Shown: positions 1 to 7,856 of the stretch, one piece after another
How the letters are laid out: each line of letters opens with the position of its first letter
Position numbering within the stretch: the stretch's first letter is position 1
Assembly (NCBI GenBank): GCA_023091735.1
Contig: JALKBU010001146.1
Coordinates: 1 to 15,833, forward strand
Direction of reading: 5' to 3'
Length of the DNA stretch: 15,833 bases
Origin: Trichomonas tenax
Lineage: Eukaryota; Parabasalia; Trichomonadida; Trichomonadidae
The notes under the pieces: model-generated
Seen by the model: only the letters and a program-made list of their open reading frames with translations
Database searches by the model: none
What the model was told of the DNA's origin: nothing
Program-made: the position numbers and the translations under genes

Positions 1-4
1 ACAA

Positions 5-127
5 CAAAGATATTTATGACACTTTTTATAAAGGTGACAAATTGCTCACCCAAAAAGTGACAATTTATTAAAAAGTGACTTTAAGGTTCGCTTATCACTT
101 TTTGATGTTCACTTTTGTCATAGACTC
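5..127 (+). repeat. Left arm of a ~125-bp terminal inverted repeat
   Basis: This stretch matches the reverse complement of the last 126 bases of the window at roughly 90% identity by eye, with about a dozen substitutions and one 3-base gap. The match begins at CAAAGATATTTATGACAC and stops sharply after CATAGACTC, where the two flanks diverge. The arm contains six or seven words related to AAAAAGTGACA in both orientations (near 17-27, 30-40, 52-63, 70-81, 95-105 and 108-120). That is typical of transposon ends carrying repeated protein-binding sites. It could be the end of one large element spanning the window, or one of two separate copies of a dispersed repeat at which an assembly broke. The right arm runs to the last base of the window, so target-site duplications cannot be judged. 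Confidence 0.85.
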
Positions 128-194
128 TTATATCATCTGTATAATTAGCTGGGACGAAATAAAAATCGAAAGTTCAAAAGATTTTGCAATATAA

Positions 195-785
195 CTAGTT
201 CCAAGATGATATTTGATTTGATTTCAAAAATATTGATTTCAAATAGATTACAAGAAGAAGAAAATAAACACAATCTTTTGTATTGAAGCTATGTATTCAG
301 TGAAATTAATCGAATGAAAATAATTTCAAATTCGAAAATTAAAAACTTCATATTGTTGGTCATAAGATAAAATAGGGAAAGCATATTGAGTAAAATCAAT
401 GTGTTGAATTATAGTTGATGGTTTTGTAGTTTTTCAAAATATTAAAATATTAACCTAAAAGTGTTCACAAGAAGATGAATATAAATAATTTAATATATGT
501 AGAATCTATCTATTCAGTGTAAATAGCTGATTTGAAGTTTTTTCAAAGCTCTAAAATATTGAAAAGAAAAAGATCTCGGGAAGATGAATATAAACAATGT
601 AGTATGTGCAGAATCTCTTTTGAAAGATCTAACAGTTGGTATATAGTTTGTTCAAAATTCAAAAATAAAAACTTCAAATTGCTGATGAGAAGATAAACAT
701 AAACAAGGTAAATTGTGTGGAGTCCAAATAACGAGTGAAAATAGTTTGATTACTCTTGTTCAAAAAAAAAGCATCAATATCGAAT
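195..785. repeat. Degenerate ~110-bp tandem repeat array (about five units)
   Basis: A recurring block resembling GAAGATGAATATAAACAA, followed by a GTAGAATCT-like or AGT-rich segment, recurs near 251, 361, 469, 579 and 689, giving a period of about 109-111 bp. Each copy is preceded by a TTTCAAAAT-like block and an AAAATATT or AAAAACTTCA block. The second and fifth units are especially alike in the part before the block (336-370 against 665-699). No open reading frame of note crosses the array. It is AT-rich and imperfect, so it looks like an old satellite or minisatellite. I see no function for it. Confidence 0.6.
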
Positions 786-866
786 ACGAATTCTCTTCGG
801 CATTCGCAGGGCAGAGGCGCTAAAGCCTCAGTAGTCTATAACTGGGAGCATTTGAGGTCGTGTAAG
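786..866. other. GC-richer island with hairpin potential, unidentified
   Basis: This segment is clearly richer in G and C than its surroundings. It can form a short hairpin (GAGGC, loop GCTAAA, GCCTC at about 812-827). A wider CCTC...GAGG pairing encloses AGTAGTCTATAACTGGGAG. That enclosed segment vaguely recalls the 3' half of 5S rRNA (AGTA... GGGAG internal loop), but the expected terminal helix and the 5' half are not visible. It is followed by GTAAGTAT and, 36 bases on, TTTTTTCAG. It could be a small RNA gene, a decayed RNA-gene fragment, or a 5' leader region of the downstream gene. Confidence 0.25.
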
Positions 867-933
867 TATAAAAAAATCGTCAATTTTATTTTTTCAGGGT
901 ATAACCGTGCATAACGTTCGAAAAACTGATATA

Positions 934-3900
934 ATGAGTAAAAAGCATACAACACTTGAAGTTACAATATTGAGCGGCCACGATTACAAGCCAGCCAGTG
1001 ATGGTGAGCCAATCAACGCATATTGTCTTCTGAAAGTGAGTAGTCATTCGAAACCTGAAAGGACTAGATTGGTAGAAAACGACGAAAATCCAGTATGGAA
1101 TGAAAATTTCACATTCAAGGGTGTTGACTCTACAAAAGATTATCTCGAAATTACTGTAAAAAGTGTACATGCGGATGAATATCAATTAATCGGTACAGCA
1201 AATCTCAATTTATGCGATTTTAACGACGAAGAACTCCACAACGAAATCATTCCTATTGTTAAGGACGAACAAGAAACTGGTTCCGTTCAAATGAAATTCA
1301 AGATTATTGTTGATCAGCAGATAGGAACATCCGATGAGAATTCTTCGACATCTTCATCATCATATTCTTCGTCATCATCGTCTTCGAGTGATGATGAAGA
1401 TAACGGTGATAAGAAAGAAGAGGATTCTGCCAAAGAAAAAGTATTCCTCGACGTTACTGTCGTATCTGCAAACAAACTCGTGAAAATGGACAAGCACGGA
1501 CTCTCAGATCCATATGTAATTTTAACATTAAACGGCGAAGGCGAGGAATTCAAGACAGATGTTAAGAATCAAACACTCGATCCAGAATGGAACCAAAGCT
1601 TCACTATCGAGCTCACAGATAAGAGCAAAGATAAACTACACATTGTTTGCTATGATTGGGATGGACACAACGATCACGACATCATCGGTGATCATGCGCT
1701 TGCACTAGATGAGTTTGGCTTTGATGAAGAAATCAAGAAGGAAATCACCCTCAAGAAAGAAGGAGGTCATCGTAAGGAACGCGGCAATGTCGTCCTCAGC
1801 CTCAAGTTCCGCAAGATCGAATCAGAGCACAAGGAAGAGCCAAAGAAAGAAGAGAAGCCATTCAAGTCCAAACTCGATGTCACTGTTGTCTGTGGCAAAG
1901 ATCTCGCAGCAATGGATCTCAACGGCAAGTCCGATCCATACGTTATTCTTACATTGAATGGAAAGGAGGAGAAGACAGAGATCATCAAGAAGAACAGAAA
2001 TCCAGAGTGGAATCAGAGTTTCACATTCGATGTAGCAAACAAAGAAAAAGATATTCTTTCCATCGTTTGCAATGACTGGGATGATCACAATGATCACGAC
2101 TTGATCGGAAGCCGCGATCTTCCACTTGGCGATTTTGCTTACGACACAGAAATTGAGAAGGAAGTTGAGCTCAAGAAGGAAGGCGGACATCGCAAGGACC
2201 GCGGTTCAATCGTCCTTAAACTCAAGTTCACTAAAGTTCAGGATGAAAACAATACAGACAGCGAAGATGAACCAGTCAACGAAGAAACTCCTGCTGAAGA
2301 ACCACCAAAGGATGAAACACCAAATGTTGAAGTTCCTGTTGAAGAGCCACCAAAGGAAGAACCGGCTCCAGAACCAACCCTAGAGCCTCAGCCAGCGCCA
2401 AAGAAGATCACAATGGATGTCACAATCATCTCAGGTAAGGACTTCCCAGCAATGGATCTCAATGGAAAGGTCGATCCATACTGCACACTTCAGCTCAATG
2501 GAGCTGGCGAAATCCAAAAGACAAAGGTAGTCGAAAAGGACAAGTCTCCAACATGGAATGACAAATTCCATTTCGACATCAACGATAAGTCATCTGATGT
2601 TCTCCATATCAAGGTCTTCGATCACGATGATAAAGGCGAGCATGATATTATTGGCTATCATAACCTCAAGCTCTCTGAGTTTGATTACAATGCTGTTGTT
2701 GAGCAGGATGTTCACCTTGAGAAAGAAGGAGGCCTCCGTTCAGACAGAGGCACTGTTCAGCTTCGCCTCATCATCCATAAGGAAGACGACGAGCCTAAGC
2801 AAGAAGAACCAAAGCCAGAGGAACCGAAGCAAGAAGAGCCAAAACCAGAAGAGCCAGTCGCTGAAGAAGCTCCAGCAGATGAGATGCCAGTCGTCAAAGA
2901 GAAGAAGAAGTCATCTTCATCATCTTCCTCATCTGATGACGAGGATAAGGAAGATAAGGAAAAGCTAAAGGCGGAACAATACACAATGGATATCACTGTT
3001 GTTTCAGCCAAAGATCTTCCAGCGATGGATCTCAATGGCAAATCCGATCCATTCTGCGTTCTGAGCATCAACAGCAGCGGCGCCGAATACAAGACAAAAG
3101 TCATCGAGAAGAACAAGAATCCAGAGTGGAACGAAGACTTCCACATTGTCTTCAACGACAAGGACAAATCCTCACTCCATGTTATTGTTTTCGATCACGA
3201 CGAACACAACGATCCAGATCTCATTGGCAATGCCGAATTATCACTTTCTGAGTTTGAACTTGACCAACAGATCGAGAAAGAGGTTGAGTTGAAGAAGGAA
3301 GGCGGCCATCGCAAGGATCGCGGTAGTGTTCTTCTTCGTTTCACCATCAAGAAGAGCGAAGGCGAAGAGGAACCAGCTCCAGTTGAAGACAAGGAACCAG
3401 CAGTTGTTGCCAAGAAGACAATTCTCGATGTCACAGTTGTCTCCGCTAAGGACCTTCCAGCCATGGATTTGAACGGCAAAGCCGATCCATATGTCATTCT
3501 CAAATTTAACGACAAAGAAGAGAAGACAAACGTTGTTGAGAAGAACAAGAATCCAGAATGGAACAGTGATTTCAGTTTCGATGTCAATGACCAAACCACA
3601 GATGTTCTCCTTGTTCAAGTCTTCGATCATGATGACAACAACGACGATGACATCATTGGTGAAGTTTCCATCACAATCAAGGATCTCAGTGTTGAATCTA
3701 CAGTTGAACAAGATTACAAACTTAATAAGGAAGGCGGCCATCGCAAGGACCGTGGCAGCATCCATCTGAAACTCAAACTTCGTCTTGATCGTTCAGAAGA
3801 TTCTTCCGATGATGAGAAGGCACCAGAGAAGGCCCCAGAGACAGGAGTTGTTGTTGTTCTTTCATCATCTTCTTCCTCATCATCATCAGACGACGAAGAC

Positions 3901-6192
3901 AAGGAAGTCACTCCAGCTATGACTCGTGTTGCTCACTTTGGTGACGAGAATTCCGAGGAGCCAAAGGGCCAACTTCATCTCGAGCTCGTCGTCATTTCTG
4001 CCGAAGACTTACCAATCATGGATGCAACATTTTCATGCGATCCATACGTCATCGTCAAGGTCAACGAGGATGGCGAAGAATTTAAGACTGAAGTTGTCAA
4101 GCGTAACACGAATCCTTCATGGAACGCTAAATTCACGCTCCCGATGAACGATCAAGAAAAGGATGTCCTCCGCATCAAGTGCATGGACTACGATGAGAAT
4201 GGCGAGCACGATGAAATTGGTTCCGCAGAAATCGAACTCAAGGAGATCGAAATGGACAAGCAAACAGAGAAGACAGTCAAGCTCCAGAGGAAGGCCTTCA
4301 TCCAGAAGGACAGAGGAGATGTGAAGTTATCGCTCTTAGTCACAAAGACAGAAAAGAACATCAAGGACGAACACAGTGAAAGCATTTCTCACAACGAACC
4401 ACCAAAGGAGAAGCACTACATTGTCATCAATGGTAAAGTCTTCGAGTTCAACGAACCCGAAGAGGAAGAAGAGCTCAAGGAATACTCAACACCTGTAACA
4501 GCAGAAGAGTCATCATCTTCTGACTATGAGAAGAAGACAGTCCTCGTTTCTGTCACAAAGACAGTTAAGAAGGAGATCGAAGTCTACGATCAGGTCGACA
4601 GTGGTGAAGATCCATCTGCAAGAATTGCTGGCTTCAAGATGACGAAGCGTGAAATTGAGTTCGTTCAGGAGACAATGGAAAAAGTCCCAGAAGATGAAGC
4701 CAAGGAGAAGAACCTTCCTATTGCTGACACAACATCAGCGATGAACTCATGGCAGAAGCCAGCTCCTCCGATCGAGCTTAACAAGGCAAGGCGTGAGAAG
4801 CTCTTCGAAAGCGATGAAGAAGAGGAAGTCGAAGAGAAGCCACTTGCAATCCAGTGGTTCATGCACCTCGATGTCATCAAGGCCGACGGTTTACCACACA
4901 CAGACATCTTCGGCAGCTCCGATCCATATTGCTGCGTTTTCGTTACAGAGCAGGAGGACAAGAAGCAGAAGACAAAGGTAATCATGAACGATCGCACTCC
5001 ACAGTGGGACGAGCACTTCGCTTTCGATCTCAACCTTCCTAACAAGTACGACAACGTTCCAACAGGCAGAAAAGTCATTGTCCAGCTTTACGACTACGAC
5101 CACAACAGCAAGGATGACCTCGTTGGCTACAACGAGCTCGATCTCGGCGAGTATCTTGATGAACAGGAACACGAGATCGAACTGCAGATGTTCAAAAGCC
5201 TCGATGATCGCGAGAAGGATGTTTGCAGGATTTCTCTCAATCTCCGCCTCGTCCGCAAGGAGATATTGCCTCCATCAAACAAGAAGAAGCGCGATCCTAA
5301 CCAGCCACACAAGTTCCTTGCTCCAGATAACGACGACGATGATCAGCCAAAGCCAGTTGAGAAGAAATCCGCAACTAAGCGCGAAGTAACAAAGGACGAC
5401 GAAGATGATGACAACAAGGATGATAAGAACGCACCAAAGAAGAAGTCTAAGTTCCTTCAGTCATCATCTTCTGACGACGAGGACAGCAAGTCAAAGAAGA
5501 AGAGCTGGGCTGACAATCACAAGAAGAATGTTGCCCTTAACAAGAAGTACATTCCAATCCGTGACGAAGAGAAGAAGAAGAACAAGGATGAGTGCGAGAT
5601 CCCAGATGAACTCTTCTCAGCAAACGAGCTTAAGTCACCACGCAAGCTTCGTGATCTTCGCAAGAAGCAGGAGGAGCTTCTTGAAACAAAGCGCATCGAA
5701 CGTATAAAGAGACAGAAACTTGCATCTCCATACACACCAAAGAAGCTTAAATTAAGCGACTCCGAGTCATCATCAGACGAGAAGAAGCCGAAGTCTAAGT
5801 GGCTCGATCTTCCTGAGGATGACCCAGAGTATGAGGACAAGAACGCACGAGTCATCGATGTTCCAAACAATCACACAGTTCGTAATACACCAAAGCGCCG
5901 CAAAGTTCAGAAGAAGGTTGTTGCAAGCGAAGAAGATTCGAAGTCACAGTCTAAGAAACAGGAAAAGCCAAAGCAGAATGATGAAGATGAAATCTTTGTT
6001 ATGACACGCGATGTCAATCTTTCTGTCAAGTCTCAATCTAAGAAGGCAGAAAAGTCCGAGTCCAAGAAGGAAGGGCAGTCTGTTTCTCATAATGATGACA
6101 AATCTAAGTCACAAAAGTCCAAGTCTAAGTCATCATCTTCTTCATCGGACGACGAAAACAAGGCTCGTACAGTTCCAAAGCGTGACGATTAA
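934..6192 (+). CDS. Large multi-C2-domain protein (eight C2 domains, acidic poly-Ser linkers, Lys/Ser/Asp-rich tail)
   Basis: The protein is 1752 residues from the ATG at 934. The frame is open from GTG 907, but ATG 934 directly precedes the first C2 strand. C2 domains lie at about residues 6-125, 169-293, 312-433, 491-615, 682-806, 828-950, 1012-1137 and 1306-1440. Domains 2-6 carry the MDxxGxxDPY and D-x-D calcium-loop pattern, and five share a GG(H/L)R(K/S)(E/D)RG signature near their ends. Domain 1 lacks the DPY aspartate (it has NAY) and the second-loop DxD, so it probably does not bind calcium. Linkers contain Pro/Glu repeats (PKQEEPKPEE twice, 621-640) and Ser-run/DDED patches that look like casein kinase 2 sites. 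The tail (1441-1752) is charged and disordered, with a PKRRKV nuclear-signal-like motif near 1653. C2 domains bind phospholipid, often with calcium, so a membrane or vesicle scaffold is inferred. No transmembrane segment or enzyme domain is seen. It is more GC-rich than its neighbours. Confidence 0.93.
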   Translation: MSKKHTTLEVTILSGHDYKPASDGEPINAYCLLKVSSHSKPERTRLVENDENPVWNENFTFKGVDSTKDYLEITVKSVHADEYQLIGTANLNLCDFNDEELHNEIIPIVKDEQETGSVQMKFKIIVDQQIGTSDENSSTSSSSYSSSSSSSSDDEDNGDKKEEDSAKEKVFLDVTVVSANKLVKMDKHGLSDPYVILTLNGEGEEFKTDVKNQTLDPEWNQSFTIELTDKSKDKLHIVCYDWDGHNDHDIIGDHALALDEFGFDEEIKKEITLKKEGGHRKERGNVVLSLKFRKIESEHKEEPKKEEKPFKSKLDVTVVCGKDLAAMDLNGKSDPYVILTLNGKEEKTEIIKKNRNPEWNQSFTFDVANKEKDILSIVCNDWDDHNDHDLIGSRDLPLGDFAYDTEIEKEVELKKEGGHRKDRGSIVLKLKFTKVQDENNTDSEDEPVNEETPAEEPPKDETPNVEVPVEEPPKEEPAPEPTLEPQPAPKKITMDVTIISGKDFPAMDLNGKVDPYCTLQLNGAGEIQKTKVVEKDKSPTWNDKFHFDINDKSSDVLHIKVFDHDDKGEHDIIGYHNLKLSEFDYNAVVEQDVHLEKEGGLRSDRGTVQLRLIIHKEDDEPKQEEPKPEEPKQEEPKPEEPVAEEAPADEMPVVKEKKKSSSSSSSSDDEDKEDKEKLKAEQYTMDITVVSAKDLPAMDLNGKSDPFCVLSINSSGAEYKTKVIEKNKNPEWNEDFHIVFNDKDKSSLHVIVFDHDEHNDPDLIGNAELSLSEFELDQQIEKEVELKKEGGHRKDRGSVLLRFTIKKSEGEEEPAPVEDKEPAVVAKKTILDVTVVSAKDLPAMDLNGKADPYVILKFNDKEEKTNVVEKNKNPEWNSDFSFDVNDQTTDVLLVQVFDHDDNNDDDIIGEVSITIKDLSVESTVEQDYKLNKEGGHRKDRGSIHLKLKLRLDRSEDSSDDEKAPEKAPETGVVVVLSSSSSSSSSDDEDKEVTPAMTRVAHFGDENSEEPKGQLHLELVVISAEDLPIMDATFSCDPYVIVKVNEDGEEFKTEVVKRNTNPSWNAKFTLPMNDQEKDVLRIKCMDYDENGEHDEIGSAEIELKEIEMDKQTEKTVKLQRKAFIQKDRGDVKLSLLVTKTEKNIKDEHSESISHNEPPKEKHYIVINGKVFEFNEPEEEEELKEYSTPVTAEESSSSDYEKKTVLVSVTKTVKKEIEVYDQVDSGEDPSARIAGFKMTKREIEFVQETMEKVPEDEAKEKNLPIADTTSAMNSWQKPAPPIELNKARREKLFESDEEEEVEEKPLAIQWFMHLDVIKADGLPHTDIFGSSDPYCCVFVTEQEDKKQKTKVIMNDRTPQWDEHFAFDLNLPNKYDNVPTGRKVIVQLYDYDHNSKDDLVGYNELDLGEYLDEQEHEIELQMFKSLDDREKDVCRISLNLRLVRKEILPPSNKKKRDPNQPHKFLAPDNDDDDQPKPVEKKSATKREVTKDDEDDDNKDDKNAPKKKSKFLQSSSSDDEDSKSKKKSWADNHKKNVALNKKYIPIRDEEKKKNKDECEIPDELFSANELKSPRKLRDLRKKQEELLETKRIERIKRQKLASPYTPKKLKLSDSESSSDEKKPKSKWLDLPEDDPEYEDKNARVIDVPNNHTVRNTPKRRKVQKKVVASEEDSKSQSKKQEKPKQNDEDEIFVMTRDVNLSVKSQSKKAEKSESKKEGQSVSHNDDKSKSQKSKSKSSSSSSDDENKARTVPKRDD

Positions 6193-6266
6193 GTTTGTAT
6201 TTTTTATATTTTTAGCCAAGATAATATCTTCTCTTGTTAAATAAATCATAATTTATATTAAAGCAT

Positions 6267-7310
6267 TTATTTTCTAATAAACAAGCAAAGTGTTAGCAAT
6301 CGAATGATATGGACGTGTAATGGGATTCCATACATATAATATTTCGTCAAATTTGCCGTTTCGAAGCCAATTTCTGTTTGATGTTTCAAAGAAGAAAGAT
6401 GCGGTAATCTGTAGAGTTCGACATCTGAAATAACACCTGATGTGGTATATGTTCCGCCATTTTTGCGAGTGAAATTAAAATTTTGAACTCTGTAATCTGT
6501 TATTATAAATGTACCATTATCTACACCAAATACTGTTTCGTTTCCATATCGTCCAACTATAGCACAATTTTTAACACTGACTTCTGCTCTCAAAGAATAA
6601 ATATATATGCCATTGGTAAGTTGAAAAAGGGCTGGGCTTGAGTATTATTAACAAAATTGCAATAATAATCTTGATACCTTCCATATATATATTTTCATTA
6701 TGATAGAGACAGCTCAGTCCTAGGTTACTCTCAAAACTCGAAAAAGAAATAACACAACATTCAGTAGCATTATAGATTGAACCCCAAAAAGGTGATAGTG
6801 AGCTTGAAATGTTGGAACAATTAAGACCGCATTTTCCATTAACGAGAGATATTGTTTCCCATCCTGAACAGTTACATATACTACACTTATTTACAGTATT
6901 TTGCTTGTTACTGTTAGGTCTTAATATAGTTAGAGATAAATCATTATCTTTTGTATCACAATTTGTGCAACATCTGTCTTGAACAACAGAACCATCGCAA
7001 TCGAAGAAAACCATCATATCACCGTAGGAATCCGGTGAAATAGGATTACATGAACTAAATAAACAAAATGATTGAAGATAATCAACATTGACATTAGAAA
7101 TGTTTATGACCCTAACATGAAAACCAGCAAATGAACTCTAATATACATATATTTGAGAAGAATTCAGCGTAATTTGACAGTTGAGATAATATTCATATTT
7201 GCTTCCATGGAAACTTGTGCCGAGGTAATCCTCCCAAACATCGAGTGGAGCACTGTTTTCATGCATAATGCTAGAAAAAGCATCGCCATCATCAGGAAAA
7301 CTTACATTTA
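6267..7310 (-). pseudogene. Decayed member of a Cys-containing surface/secreted protein family, copy 1
   Basis: Read on the minus strand, the frame starts near 7310 with a segment containing APLDVWEDYLGTSFHG and is cut by an in-frame TAG (7138-7140). It continues in the same frame through FFDCDGSVVQDRCC to about 6690. It shifts frame near 6680 (continuing as YQDYYCNFVNNTQ) and again near 6595, and ends in a frame reading VKNCAIVG ... TTSGVISDVELYRLPHLS. The same blocks in the same order occur in the second copy at 10320-11519, which shows this is one broken gene and not several small ones. The family is not one I can name. Regularly spaced Asn/Cys and short beta-like blocks suggest an extracellular beta-rich fold. 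It converges on the 3' end of the C2 gene. Confidence 0.75.
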
Positions 7311-7367
7311 TATAAATCTAGATTTTGCTTTGTAAAAAATTACATGTCAAAATAATACCTAACAAAA

Positions 7368-7485
7368 TTTTTGCAATATATTTTATATTCATGCGCATTC
7401 AATTAACATATACCTAATAGAATATCATTCATTTGAAAGCTCAGAAAAATTGAATTGAATGCGCATGAATATATTTTTGCAATAT
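7368..7485. repeat. Small inverted repeat flanked by 12-bp direct repeats (MITE-like)
   Basis: A perfect 20-bp inverted repeat, ATATTCATGCGCATTCAATT, lies at 7385-7404 and as its complement at 7453-7472, with a 48-bp spacer. The pair is bracketed by direct repeats of TTTTTGCAATAT at 7368-7379 and 7474-7485. Inverted ends inside direct repeats is the form of a very small non-autonomous transposon. The 12-bp duplication would be long for most DNA transposons, and AT-rich direct repeats arise easily. A transcribed hairpin or a decayed terminator is the main alternative. No coding capacity. Confidence 0.5.
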
Positions 7486-7831
7486 TATTAAAACTCTGAC
7501 ACACATTATAACATCGGCATGAAGTCAATTTTAACATTAACACTCTTTATTGATGTCAAAAATATCAAGAAATAGAAGCTCAAAACTCTGAACTGTATGA
7601 CCATGATAAGCTTCAAATGATAGCTCACTAATGCACATTTTTCGCTTTTTTAATGTGGCCCGTTCAAAGATTTAGAGAATCGAATTTGATTATGAATTTG
7701 TGAATATAAAAAGGTGTTGACAGTGAATTTAAAACACCCTTCGAAATGCATACTTCTACATAAAGTAAAACAATAAATAACATTAATAGATTCCAAAATA
7801 ATTATGATTTTTAGAAATGAAGAAAGAATTG
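7486..7831. other. AT-rich intergenic stretch, nothing recognised
   Basis: This is the region upstream of the CLASP-like gene. It is AT-rich, with short poly-A and poly-T runs and no convincing open frame, RNA fold or repeat beyond simple sequence. It presumably carries upstream promoter elements that I cannot single out. Confidence 0.5.
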
Positions 7832-7839
7832 TCACTTTT
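7832..7839 (+). promoter_or_regulatory. Initiator-like element for the CLASP-like gene
   Basis: TCACTTTT fits the trichomonad initiator consensus TCAYTWYT (established knowledge). Its A at 7834 would give a 23-base leader before the ATG at 7857, and short leaders are usual in that group. An intervening ATG at 7842 is followed after two codons by TAA. A short AT-rich word like this can occur by chance, so transcription start mapping is needed. Confidence 0.4.
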
Positions 7840-7856
7840 AAATGTACGTTTAAAAA

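Noticed and set aside
786..866. tRNA gene
   Set aside because: There is no GGTTCGANTCC T-arm box, and no cloverleaf with a 7-bp acceptor stem can be drawn.
862..897. A 36-base intron with GTAAGT and TTTTTTCAG as part of the C2 gene's coding sequence
   Set aside because: Joining across it puts an in-frame TGA just before the junction, so it cannot extend the protein. The sites also do not match the GTATGT and ACTAACACACAG style known for Trichomonas. It is kept only as an oddity in the 5' region.
907..933. GTG start giving a C2 protein nine residues longer
   Set aside because: A eukaryotic nuclear gene is expected to start at ATG, and ATG 934 lies right before the first C2 strand.
1314..5870. 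Many antisense and shifted open frames of 60-170 codons inside the C2 gene
   Set aside because: They are low-complexity mirrors (Ser/Leu-rich) of the repetitive acidic-lysine coding sequence and have no domain of their own.
7153..7335. Plus-strand 60-codon open frame
   Set aside because: It is the complement of the N-terminal part of decayed family copy 1, whose minus-strand reading matches copy 2.
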